DNA from: Pseudomonadota bacterium
GTDB taxonomy: Bacteria > Desulfobacterota > Desulfovibrionia > Desulfovibrionales > Desulfovibrionaceae
Length of the DNA: 10,580 bases
Assembly: GCA_023417745.1 (NCBI GenBank)
Contig: JAEZEM010000207.1
Coordinates: 1-10,580, forward strand
Direction: 5' to 3'
A program made the translations under genes and the position numbers. How positions within the stretch are numbered: the first letter of the stretch is position 1; each line of letters starts with the position of its first letter. The notes under the pieces are model-generated. The model ran no database searches, was not told where the DNA came from, and saw only the letters and a list, made by a program, of their open reading frames with translations. Positions 1 to 5,947 of the stretch are shown here, piece after piece.

Positions 1-2067
1 CTGCTCGGCATCATCAACGACATCCTGGATTTCTCGAAAATCGAGGCCGGCAAGCTCGCCATCGAGCGGACCGATTTCGATCTGTCTTCGGTGCTCGAAA
101 ACGTAGCCGCGCTCATTCGGGAAAAAGCCGAGGCCAAGGGCCTGGAGCTGCTTTTCGACGTGGCCGCCGCCGTGCCCCAGGACCTTGTCGGCGACCCGCT
201 GCGCCTGGGGCAGATCCTGGTCAACTACGCCAACAACGCCGTCAAGTTCACCGAGGCCGGCGAGGTGGGCATCCGGGTGCGGCTTGTCTCCGCAGATGGC
301 GGCGAAGCGGTCCTGCGCTTCGAGGTGCGCGACACCGGCATTGGCCTGACCCAGGAACAAATCGCCCGGCTGTTCCAAAGTTTTTCCCAGGCCGACGCCT
401 CCACCACCCGCCGTTTTGGCGGCACGGGCCTGGGGCTGGCCATCTCCAAGCGCCTGGCCGAGCTCATGCGCGGCCAGGTCGGCGTGGACTCGACCCCAGG
501 CGAGGGCTCGACCTTCTGGTTCACGGCGCGGCTGTGCAAAAGCCGCAAGCGCCACCGCGTCCTTTTGCCCGATCCGGATCTGCGCGGCCGGCGCGTCCTG
601 GTGGTGGACGACAACGAAAGCGCCCGCACGGTGCTCGCCGACATGCTGGCCGCCATGAGCTTTTCCGTGGAAGCCGCCGCTTCGGGCCAGGAAGCCCTGG
701 ATGCCCTGGAAGCGGCCCGGGACAAGCACCAGCCCTTCGAGGTCGTGCTGCTCGACTGGCAGATGCCCGGCATGGACGGCCTGGAAACCGCTGAGCACAT
801 CCGCGCCCGCTACAATGCGCCGCCGCCCCACTTGGTCATGGTCACGGCCTTTGGTCGCGAGGAAGCGCTGCGCGGGGCCGAGGACGGCGGCTTCGAGGCC
901 GTGCTGCTCAAGCCCGTGACCCCGTCCCTGCTGTTCGACACCCTCATGCGCGCCCTGGGCGGCTTCCGCGAGGAACAGCGGCAGGCTCCGGACGCCCAGG
1001 CCGAACAGGCCAACCATCCCGGCCGGGGCCGGCTTCTCGTGGTGGAGGACAACGAGGTCAACCAGCAGGTGGCGCGGGAGCTGCTCAGCCAGGCCGGCTA
1101 CACCGTGGACGTGGCCGAAAACGGCGAGGTTGCCCTGGATATGGTGCAGCGCACGCCCTACGACCTCGTCTTTATGGACATGCAAATGCCGGTCATGGAC
1201 GGCTTGGCCGCCACCATCGCCATCCGCAAGCTGCCCGGCTTTGCCGCCCTGCCCATCGTGGCCATGACCGCCAACGCCATGCGCCAGGACCGGGAAAAAT
1301 GCCTGGCCGCCGGCATGAACGATTTCGTGGCCAAACCCATTGATCCGCAAGCCCTATTTACGGCGCTGCGGGACTGGATCGCGCCGGGAGACGGGCAGGG
1401 CGCGCCCCAGGGCGCGGCGGTCCAGGCAGCCCAGGCAGCCACGGCCTCCGCCGAAGCCCTGGACGGCATCGACGTCGCGGCCGGCCTTGGCCGGGTGGGC
1501 GGCAACGCCGCCCTCTACGACCGGTTGCTCGACAAAATGGGCCAGGATTTCCCGGCCGTGCCCGAGCGCATCCGGGCCGCCTTGGCCGCCGGGGATCGGT
1601 CGGCGGCGGAGATCGCGGCCCACTCCGTCAAGGGCGCGGCCGGCAACGTGGGCGCTGACGAGTTGGCCCACGCGGCCGGCGAGCTGGAAAAGGCCCTGCG
1701 CCACGGCGACGACGAGGCGGTCCAGGCGGCCTTGCCGGCCTTTGCCCAGGCCGTGGACCGGTTCGCCCGGGCCGTGGCCGGCCGGAAGGGGTCCGAGAAC
1801 CCGCCAGGGGCGACGACGACGGCCCCGGCTTCGGGCAACTGCGCCGTCGACGTCCTGGCCGCCCTGGGCGAACTCCTGCCCCATCTGGAGTCCAGAAAGC
1901 CCAAGCCCTGCGCCAAGATCATGGAAACCCTGCGCGGCACGCCCTGCGGCGAGGCCCTGCGGGCGGAACTCGCGGCCCTGGAAGCCCTCATCCGCAGCTA
2001 CAAATTTCCCCAAGCCCTGGAACTGGCGCGCGGCCTGCTGGCCGCCAAGGCCTCGGAGACTACATGA
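1..2067 (+). CDS. Hybrid sensor histidine kinase with two receivers and an HPt domain (5' partial)
   Basis: C-terminal 688 residues of a BarA-type hybrid histidine kinase; the reading frame is open from base 1, so the sensor region and the phospho-accepting H-box lie outside the window. Numbering from base 1, the fragment opens with the end of the HisKA dimerisation domain (NDILDFSKIEAG). A complete HATPase domain follows (about 60-178), with N-box N75/N79, D111 in DTGIGL and the GGTGLGL lid. Receiver 1 (about 197-317) has the DD pair, acceptor D252, and T and K switch residues in VTA and LLKP. Receiver 2 (about 344-462) has acceptor D393 and the AKP lysine. The HPt domain (about 480-590) has H541 in AAHSVKGAAGN. 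A helical tail of about 90 residues ends the protein. All key residues are present, so a full His-Asp-His-Asp relay is possible. The stop overlaps the next start (ATGA), implying co-translation. Family is certain; signal and target are not visible. Confidence 0.95.
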   Translation: MLGIINDILDFSKIEAGKLAIERTDFDLSSVLENVAALIREKAEAKGLELLFDVAAAVPQDLVGDPLRLGQILVNYANNAVKFTEAGEVGIRVRLVSADGGEAVLRFEVRDTGIGLTQEQIARLFQSFSQADASTTRRFGGTGLGLAISKRLAELMRGQVGVDSTPGEGSTFWFTARLCKSRKRHRVLLPDPDLRGRRVLVVDDNESARTVLADMLAAMSFSVEAAASGQEALDALEAARDKHQPFEVVLLDWQMPGMDGLETAEHIRARYNAPPPHLVMVTAFGREEALRGAEDGGFEAVLLKPVTPSLLFDTLMRALGGFREEQRQAPDAQAEQANHPGRGRLLVVEDNEVNQQVARELLSQAGYTVDVAENGEVALDMVQRTPYDLVFMDMQMPVMDGLAATIAIRKLPGFAALPIVAMTANAMRQDREKCLAAGMNDFVAKPIDPQALFTALRDWIAPGDGQGAPQGAAVQAAQAATASAEALDGIDVAAGLGRVGGNAALYDRLLDKMGQDFPAVPERIRAALAAGDRSAAEIAAHSVKGAAGNVGADELAHAAGELEKALRHGDDEAVQAALPAFAQAVDRFARAVAGRKGSENPPGATTTAPASGNCAVDVLAALGELLPHLESRKPKPCAKIMETLRGTPCGEALRAELAALEALIRSYKFPQALELARGLLAAKASETT

Positions 2068-3188
2068 AAACCCTGGCCCAATGCTTGATCCTGCTGGTCG
2101 ACGACACGGAAACCAATCTGGATATCCTGGTCGACGCCCTGGGCGAGGACTACGAGGTGGCCGTGGCCACCGACGGCCCCACGGCCCTGGCCCTGGCCAA
2201 GGAACAAACGCCCGACCTGATCCTTTTAGACATCATGATGCCCGGCATGGACGGCTACGAGGTCTGCCGCCGGCTCATGGCCGATCCGGCCACGGCCCAG
2301 ACGCCCGTCATCTTCCTCACGGCGCTGACCGACCTGGCCGACAAGACGCGCGGCTTTGCCGCCGGCGGCGTGGACTACGTGACCAAACCCTTCGAGCCGG
2401 CGGAAATCAAGGCCAGGGCGCGCACCCATCTGTGCCTGCGCCTGGCCCGCCAGGAACTGGCCCGACAAAACGAGATCCTGGAGGAAAAAGTCCGGGAGCG
2501 CACCCGAGAACTGGCCCTGACCCAGGACGCCATCATCGAGGCCATGGCCGGGCTGGCCGAATACCGCGACCCGGAAACCGGCGCGCACATCAAGCGCACC
2601 CGCAACTATGTGCGCGTGCTGGCCGAAAAACTGCGCGGAGAACCCGGATACGCCGGCTATTTCACGGACGAGACCATCGATCTGCTCTACAAGTCCGCGC
2701 CGCTCCATGACATCGGCAAGGTCGGCGTGCGCGACGACATCCTGCTCAAGCCCGGCCCCCTGACCGAGGCCGAATTCGCGGTCATGCGCCGCCACACCGT
2801 CTACGGCCGCGACGCCATCCAGGCTGCCGCCAAGAATCTCGGCGACAATTCCTTCCTGCGTCTGGCCCAGGAGATCGCCTACACCCACCAGGAGCGCTGG
2901 GACGGCGCCGGCTACCCGCAGGGGCTGGCCGGGGAGGCCATCCCCATTCCCGGCCGGCTCATGGCCATCGCCGACGTCTACGACGCGCTCATTAGCCGAC
3001 GCGTCTACAAAGCGCCCTTCACCCACGCCAAGGCCGTGGCCGTCATCCGGGACGGCCGGGGCAGCCACTTCGATCCGGCCATGGTCGACGCCTTCCTGGA
3101 CGTCCAGGAAACCTTCAGGCAGATTGCCCTCGAATTTACTGAAAGCGACGAGGAACGCCAGGCGCTGGAGCACCCCTATGTGGCCTGA
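2064..3188 (+). CDS. Response regulator with HD-GYP output domain (predicted c-di-GMP phosphodiesterase)
   Basis: Protein of 374 residues, the RpfG-like class of response regulator. The receiver (about 8-125) has VDD at 12-14, acceptor D56 in LLDIMMPGMDG, the T in FLTA and K108 in TKPF. A charged coiled-coil linker (about 125-155) joins it to an HD-GYP domain (about 155-355). Candidate metal ligands are E166, H175, H215/D216 (HDIGK), H244, H275 and D304, and the GYP signature is at 283-285. The family hydrolyses cyclic di-GMP, usually to lower second-messenger levels after phosphorylation of the receiver. Q276 stands where many members have a second histidine (HHE becomes HQE). The start is fixed by the ATGA overlap with the upstream kinase and a GGAG at 2055-2058. 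Cytoplasmic, with no membrane segment. It is probably phosphorylated by one of the flanking kinases (inferred from context). Confidence 0.93.
   Translation: MKTLAQCLILLVDDTETNLDILVDALGEDYEVAVATDGPTALALAKEQTPDLILLDIMMPGMDGYEVCRRLMADPATAQTPVIFLTALTDLADKTRGFAAGGVDYVTKPFEPAEIKARARTHLCLRLARQELARQNEILEEKVRERTRELALTQDAIIEAMAGLAEYRDPETGAHIKRTRNYVRVLAEKLRGEPGYAGYFTDETIDLLYKSAPLHDIGKVGVRDDILLKPGPLTEAEFAVMRRHTVYGRDAIQAAAKNLGDNSFLRLAQEIAYTHQERWDGAGYPQGLAGEAIPIPGRLMAIADVYDALISRRVYKAPFTHAKAVAVIRDGRGSHFDPAMVDAFLDVQETFRQIALEFTESDEERQALEHPYVA
3167..3170 (+). promoter_or_regulatory. Shine-Dalgarno site choosing the start of the receiver-kinase gene
   Basis: GGAG inside the end of the HD-GYP gene, seven bases before the ATG at 3178. 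The later ATG at 3211 has only a weak purine stretch before it, and the earlier TTG at 3124 lies deep in the upstream gene. This site favours 3178. Confidence 0.5.
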
Positions 3189-4341
3189 TTGCGACAAGAC
3201 GGTGATCGATATGGTACGCGAAGCCAAACAAACCATTCTCATCGTGGACGACGTGGAAACCGACGTCGACACCCTGGTCGAAACCCTCGGCGACGACTAC
3301 GAGATCGCCGTGGCCCTGGACGGCCAGACGGCTTTGCAAAGCCTGGTCCCCAATCCGCCCGACCTCATCCTTCTCGACATCCTCATGCCGGGCATGGACG
3401 GCTACGAGGTCTGCCGTCGCCTCAAGGCCGATCCGGCCGTCGCCGCCATCCCCGTCATCTTCCTGACCGCCTTGACGGAGGTGCACGACAAGGTCACGGG
3501 CTTCGCCCTGGGGGCGGTGGACTACATCACCAAGCCCTTCGACATCCAGGAGGTCAAGGCCCGGGTGACGACCCACCTGGCGCTCAAGGCGGCCATGGAG
3601 CAGCTGGCCCGCCAAAATACGCTCCTGGCCGAGGCGGCCCGCCTTCGCGAAGACGTGGAGCGCATCACCCACCACGACCTCAAGGGGCCCCTCGGCGTCA
3701 TCCTGTCCCTGCCCCAACTGATCGCCGCCGGCGGCGACCTGACCGCAGAGCAGGCCGGCTACCTCAACGACATCGAGGAAGCCGGCTACCAGATGCTCAA
3801 CATGGTCAACCTGTCCCTGGGCCTGCTCAAGATGGAACAGGGCGTCTACGAATTGACGCCCATGCCGGTGGACATCGTGCGGGTCATCGGCAAGGTCGTG
3901 GAAGAGTTGGCTTCCCTGCGCCGCAGCCGGGGCGTGTCCGTGGAATTGCGGGGCGAAGGGGCTCCCCTTGCCCAAGGCGTCGCCAGGCACGTCATCGGCG
4001 AGGAGCTCCTGTGCCACTCCATGCTCTCCAACCTGCTCAAAAACGCTCTTGAACATTCCCCGGTCGGCGGCCGGGTGGACATCGACATCGCCCCGGCCAG
4101 GGACGGCAACCGCGCCCTGCGCCTGCGCAACCTCGGCGAAACCGATCCCGGCTTCCGGGAGCGGTTTTTCGAGAAATACGCCACCCACGGCAAAGCCGGC
4201 GGCACCGGCCTTGGCACCTATTCGGCCCGGCTCATGGCCCGGACCATGGGCGGCGATCTGCTGCTCGACGCCGCCACGCCCGGGGAGACCACCCTCGTGC
4301 TGTGCCTGCCCGCGCCGGCCGCCTCGTATCGCGCCCTTTAA
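3178..4341 (+). CDS. Receiver-histidine kinase fusion (cytoplasmic)
   Basis: Protein of 387 residues from the preferred ATG, which overlaps the HD-GYP gene by 11 bases; an ATG at 3211 would give 376 residues. The receiver (about 15-135) has VDD and acceptor D67 in LLDILMPGMDG, plus the TKPF lysine. A short coiled linker leads to a HisKA-like region with THHDLKGP (likely phospho-acceptor H166). A HATPase domain follows with N-box N285/N289 and a GGTGLGTYSARLMA lid. The usual DxGxG box is replaced by a stretch starting at N318 (RNLGETDP), so the adenine-contacting Asp is Asn. There are no transmembrane or PAS segments, so input probably comes through the receiver, with this protein acting as a relay or as partner of the HD-GYP protein. 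The receiver is closely similar to that of the upstream gene, including a 26-base identity. No DNA-binding domain is present. Confidence 0.9.
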   Translation: MWPDCDKTVIDMVREAKQTILIVDDVETDVDTLVETLGDDYEIAVALDGQTALQSLVPNPPDLILLDILMPGMDGYEVCRRLKADPAVAAIPVIFLTALTEVHDKVTGFALGAVDYITKPFDIQEVKARVTTHLALKAAMEQLARQNTLLAEAARLREDVERITHHDLKGPLGVILSLPQLIAAGGDLTAEQAGYLNDIEEAGYQMLNMVNLSLGLLKMEQGVYELTPMPVDIVRVIGKVVEELASLRRSRGVSVELRGEGAPLAQGVARHVIGEELLCHSMLSNLLKNALEHSPVGGRVDIDIAPARDGNRALRLRNLGETDPGFRERFFEKYATHGKAGGTGLGTYSARLMARTMGGDLLLDAATPGETTLVLCLPAPAASYRAL

Positions 4342-4360
4342 AAAAGGGAGAGTATTTTTT
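4334..4360 (+). terminator. Possible rho-independent terminator of the signalling operon
   Basis: CCCTTT (4334-4336, 4337-4339) pairs with AAAGGG (4343-4348) across a three-base loop, and a run of six T follows at 4355-4360. The stem is short and weak, and the T-run starts six bases after it, so efficiency is doubtful. It overlaps the kinase stop codon (4339-4341), which fits an operon end. Confidence 0.4.
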
Positions 4361-4632
4361 AAGAAAAGTATTGTTTTTTAGAATATTGCCCATGAAAACT
4401 TCTATGCTCCATTCGACGACGCGACACGAGACAATCCTCTGGTCGGGCGGCGCCGTGCCCCATGAGCCCCCACCTGACTCGATAACACGTTTTGCGCCAA
4501 CAGCAAGCCTCGCCAGAGCGATCACGGGTCAACAACAGCTATAAACCATGCTCATCCTCTGGCTTTCGACGCCATATAATCGCCACTGGCAATCACCACC
4601 TTTCACAACAATCACACGCAACAAAACAGACA

Positions 4633-4664
4633 TGCCAAAGCGATGCGCCCTATCGACTTTGGCA
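4633..4664. repeat. Imperfect palindrome / hairpin
   Basis: TGCCAAAG (4633-4640) is the exact reverse complement of CTTTGGCA (4657-4664). Inside it, CGAT (4641-4644) pairs with ATCG (4652-4655), leaving one bulged A at 4656 and a seven-base loop. This gives 12 base pairs in total. No T-run follows, so it does not look like an intrinsic terminator. It could be an operator for a dimeric regulator or an RNA hairpin in the leader of the exported-protein genes. Confidence 0.6.
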
Positions 4665-4730
4665 CGGCCTTGGACTAAAGTAGCGCAGACTATTCAAGGG
4701 GCGGCGACCAGACGCAAAACGGAATCGAAC

Positions 4731-4750
4731 GGCCGGGCATATCGCCGGCC
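4731..4750. repeat. GC-rich inverted repeat ahead of the exported-protein genes
   Basis: GGCCGG (4731-4736) and CCGGCC (4745-4750) are perfect reverse complements around an eight-base loop, ending about 50 bases before the ATG at 4803. It overlaps the first unit of the 12-bp tandem repeats. Role unknown. Confidence 0.45.
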
Positions 4751-4773
4751 ATATCGCTGGACATATTCTTGCC
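4738..4773. repeat. Three imperfect 12-bp tandem repeats
   Basis: Three consecutive 12-base units start at 4738, 4750 and 4762: CATATCGCCGGC, CATATCGCTGGA and CATATTCTTGCC. The first two differ at two positions; the third is more degraded but keeps CATAT. A 12-base spacing is close to one helical turn, as expected for stacked protein-binding sites, but chance repetition cannot be excluded. Confidence 0.45.
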
Positions 4774-4786
4774 AATTGCTTCAACC

Positions 4787-4793
4787 GGGAGAG
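4787..4793 (+). promoter_or_regulatory. Shine-Dalgarno site for the small exported protein
   Basis: GGGAGAG ends nine bases before the ATG at 4803. It supports this start over the long in-frame extension back to 4548, which has no such site and would bury the signal peptide. Confidence 0.6.
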
Positions 4794-4802
4794 CGCTGCG
4801 CA

Positions 4803-5306
4803 ATGAAGACCGCCATCATCATGTTTCTGTACTTGGCCTTATCCGCTTCATGCGCCATGTCTCAAGATTTCAAGTGTGATTTCACGAACATGAACGAGCA
4901 ATGCTTCCAGCGAATCATGGACGACTTCTGTTCCTTGCGCAACAAGGTCGGCGACCTTGTTTATAATGCGGACCGCCCTAATCATGTCCCGGTGCGCCCT
5001 GCCCCGAACAGCAGCCTGTCCTGGAAAATGTTTTCGGCTTTTGTGGCCGCACGGGGAGAAAAAATCTCCCCCCAGTTGTTCAAGGAACAAATGAGCGAGA
5101 CAGACTTTCTATTCGCGACGAAGATGCTCAACGGCTGCTTAAGCAGACACAAGACCATGCCAGCCAATTACTTCCAGGAACTTTATAAGGCCTGGCATGA
5201 CAAGCTGACGGCCATGCAGTTCAAACTTGGTTGCGCGAGAGGCGTGGCATTGGAAACCGAGCGCCGTTTTTTGGACATGATAAACGAGGGTCGTGTAGCG
5301 AACTGA
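4803..5306 (+). CDS. Small exported cysteine-containing protein of unknown function
   Basis: Protein of 167 residues; the family is not recognised. It begins with a clear signal peptide (MKTAIIMFLYLALSASCAMS), with likely cleavage after A18 or S20, so it should act in the periplasm or envelope. C17 lacks a leucine at -3, so a lipoprotein is less likely. The mature part looks mostly helical and has cysteines at 25, 34, 43, 112 and 144, spaced so that disulfides are possible. The middle (about 58-72) is proline-rich. The frame stays open upstream to 4548, but the signal peptide and the GGGAGAG site place the start at 4803. Its base composition is lower in G+C than the signalling genes. It heads a group of three exported proteins; the next gene starts 68 bases downstream. 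It is a real gene by start context and signal peptide, but no function can be given. Confidence 0.75.
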   Translation: MKTAIIMFLYLALSASCAMSQDFKCDFTNMNEQCFQRIMDDFCSLRNKVGDLVYNADRPNHVPVRPAPNSSLSWKMFSAFVAARGEKISPQLFKEQMSETDFLFATKMLNGCLSRHKTMPANYFQELYKAWHDKLTAMQFKLGCARGVALETERRFLDMINEGRVAN

Positions 5307-5363
5307 GGCTGGCGTCGTCCATGAAAAATGCCGTTTATTCATCAACAACACATTACATATTCC

Positions 5364-5369
5364 AGAGGG
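5364..5369 (+). promoter_or_regulatory. Shine-Dalgarno site selecting a GTG start
   Basis: AGAGGG lies five bases before the GTG at 5375, which opens directly into a signal peptide. The in-frame ATG at 5321 has poorer spacing to a purine-rich site and would place 18 residues ahead of the signal sequence. Confidence 0.55.
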
Positions 5370-5374
5370 TTGCT

Positions 5375-5947
5375 GTGAAAACACTTCTTTTGAGCCTGGC
5401 TTCGGTTCTGTTACTGTCCTCTGCCGGTTTCTGCCAAGCCTTTGTCGCCGAGGAGATCGACGGAGTTTATTACGAGGTCAAGGACGACGGCAGCATTTCG
5501 GTCTCAGCCTCTTCGTTTACGTCGTGCAAATGCGAGGACGCCGAGGATCTGCGCGTCGCCAAGAAAGAGGCTGAGATTGACGCCAAAGCTAAAATAGCCA
5601 AATTCATCAACGAAACGGTCGGCTCCGAAGAGACCGTGGAACGCATTTCGGCCAGCGTCCGCAAGCGCGGCGGAGACGACGCCAAGGATATTTCCGAACG
5701 CGTCAAGCGCACCATCGAAATCACCAAGGTCTCCTCCAAGCAGATACTGCGGGGCATCGTCATGCTCAGCAACAGCTACGACGAAAAGACCGGCAAAGTG
5801 ACCGTCACCGTGGGCAGCAACAAGAAATCCCAGGATGCCGCCGGAGCCTTCAAGAACCAGATGGCCACCGACGGCAAGACCAACATGAAGCAAGACCAGT
5901 CCGTTGCGGGGCAGCACGCCGTCAGCCCTCTGGCCAAGGAGTTCTAG
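5375..5947 (+). CDS. Exported protein with LPP20/FlgT-N-like pattern, unknown function
   Basis: Protein of 190 residues starting at GTG. The signal peptide (MKTLLLSLASVLLLSSAGFC then QAFVA) is probably cleaved near A22 or A25. The mature protein has a CKC pair at 51-53 and a long alanine/lysine-patterned helix (about 58-80). A charged segment and a strand-rich stretch follow (about 112-150), including SKQILRGIVMLS and GKVTVTVGS. This helix-then-strands layout resembles the LPP20 / FlgT N-terminal type of envelope domain, and the next gene's N-terminus shows a similar order. That is pattern recognition only; no catalytic motif is seen. The tail (about 150-190) is polar and probably disordered. 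It ends directly at the next gene's ATG, with AAGGAG inside its 3' end serving that gene, so the two are surely co-translated. Possible role: structural or adaptor protein in the cell envelope. Confidence 0.78.
   Translation: MKTLLLSLASVLLLSSAGFCQAFVAEEIDGVYYEVKDDGSISVSASSFTSCKCEDAEDLRVAKKEAEIDAKAKIAKFINETVGSEETVERISASVRKRGGDDAKDISERVKRTIEITKVSSKQILRGIVMLSNSYDEKTGKVTVTVGSNKKSQDAAGAFKNQMATDGKTNMKQDQSVAGQHAVSPLAKEF

Larger units (their letters stand above)
4342..4802. other. Intergenic region of lower G+C, no convincing gene
   Basis: 461 bases between the signalling operon and the exported-protein genes. Short open frames here (for example from ATG 4393 and ATG 4548) have no good ribosome binding site and no recognisable protein pattern. 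The base composition differs from the flanks: bases 4561-4620 are about half G+C, whereas bases 1381-1440 are about 85%. The region holds an imperfect palindrome (4633-4664), a GC hairpin (4731-4750) and 12-bp tandem repeats (4738-4773). A lone TATAAT at 4575-4580 has no good -35 partner. The region probably contains the promoter and leader of the downstream genes, but no promoter can be placed with confidence. Confidence 0.6.

Noticed and set aside
1340..2710. 456-codon + strand frame overlapping the hybrid kinase and HD-GYP genes
   Set aside because: Arg/Pro-rich out-of-frame translation typical of G+C-rich coding DNA; both overlapped genes have complete domains.
3124..3177. Upstream TTG start for the receiver-kinase gene
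   Set aside because: It would add residues unlike any receiver N-terminus and overlap the previous gene by 65 bases; ATG 3178 has a GGAG at proper spacing.
2226..4188. Two long minus-strand open frames opposite the HD-GYP and receiver-kinase genes
   Set aside because: They mirror each other only because the receivers on the + strand are duplicated; translations are shadow-like.
4393..4544. Possible 50-residue peptide (MKTSMLHSTT...)
   Set aside because: No Shine-Dalgarno sequence before ATG 4393 and no signal peptide or conserved pattern.
4575..4580. Perfect TATAAT -10 hexamer
   Set aside because: No acceptable -35 element at 15-19 bases upstream and no extended -10 TG; may be chance in an A+T-richer stretch.
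4660..4675. Sigma-54-like promoter (TGGCACG at 4660-4666)
   Set aside because: The -24 half matches well, but the -12 half reads TGGA rather than TTGC, and the site is part of the palindrome; too weak to call.
4548..4802. N-terminal extension of the small exported protein back to ATG 4548
   Set aside because: No ribosome binding site, would bury the signal peptide, and it spans the palindrome and tandem repeats.
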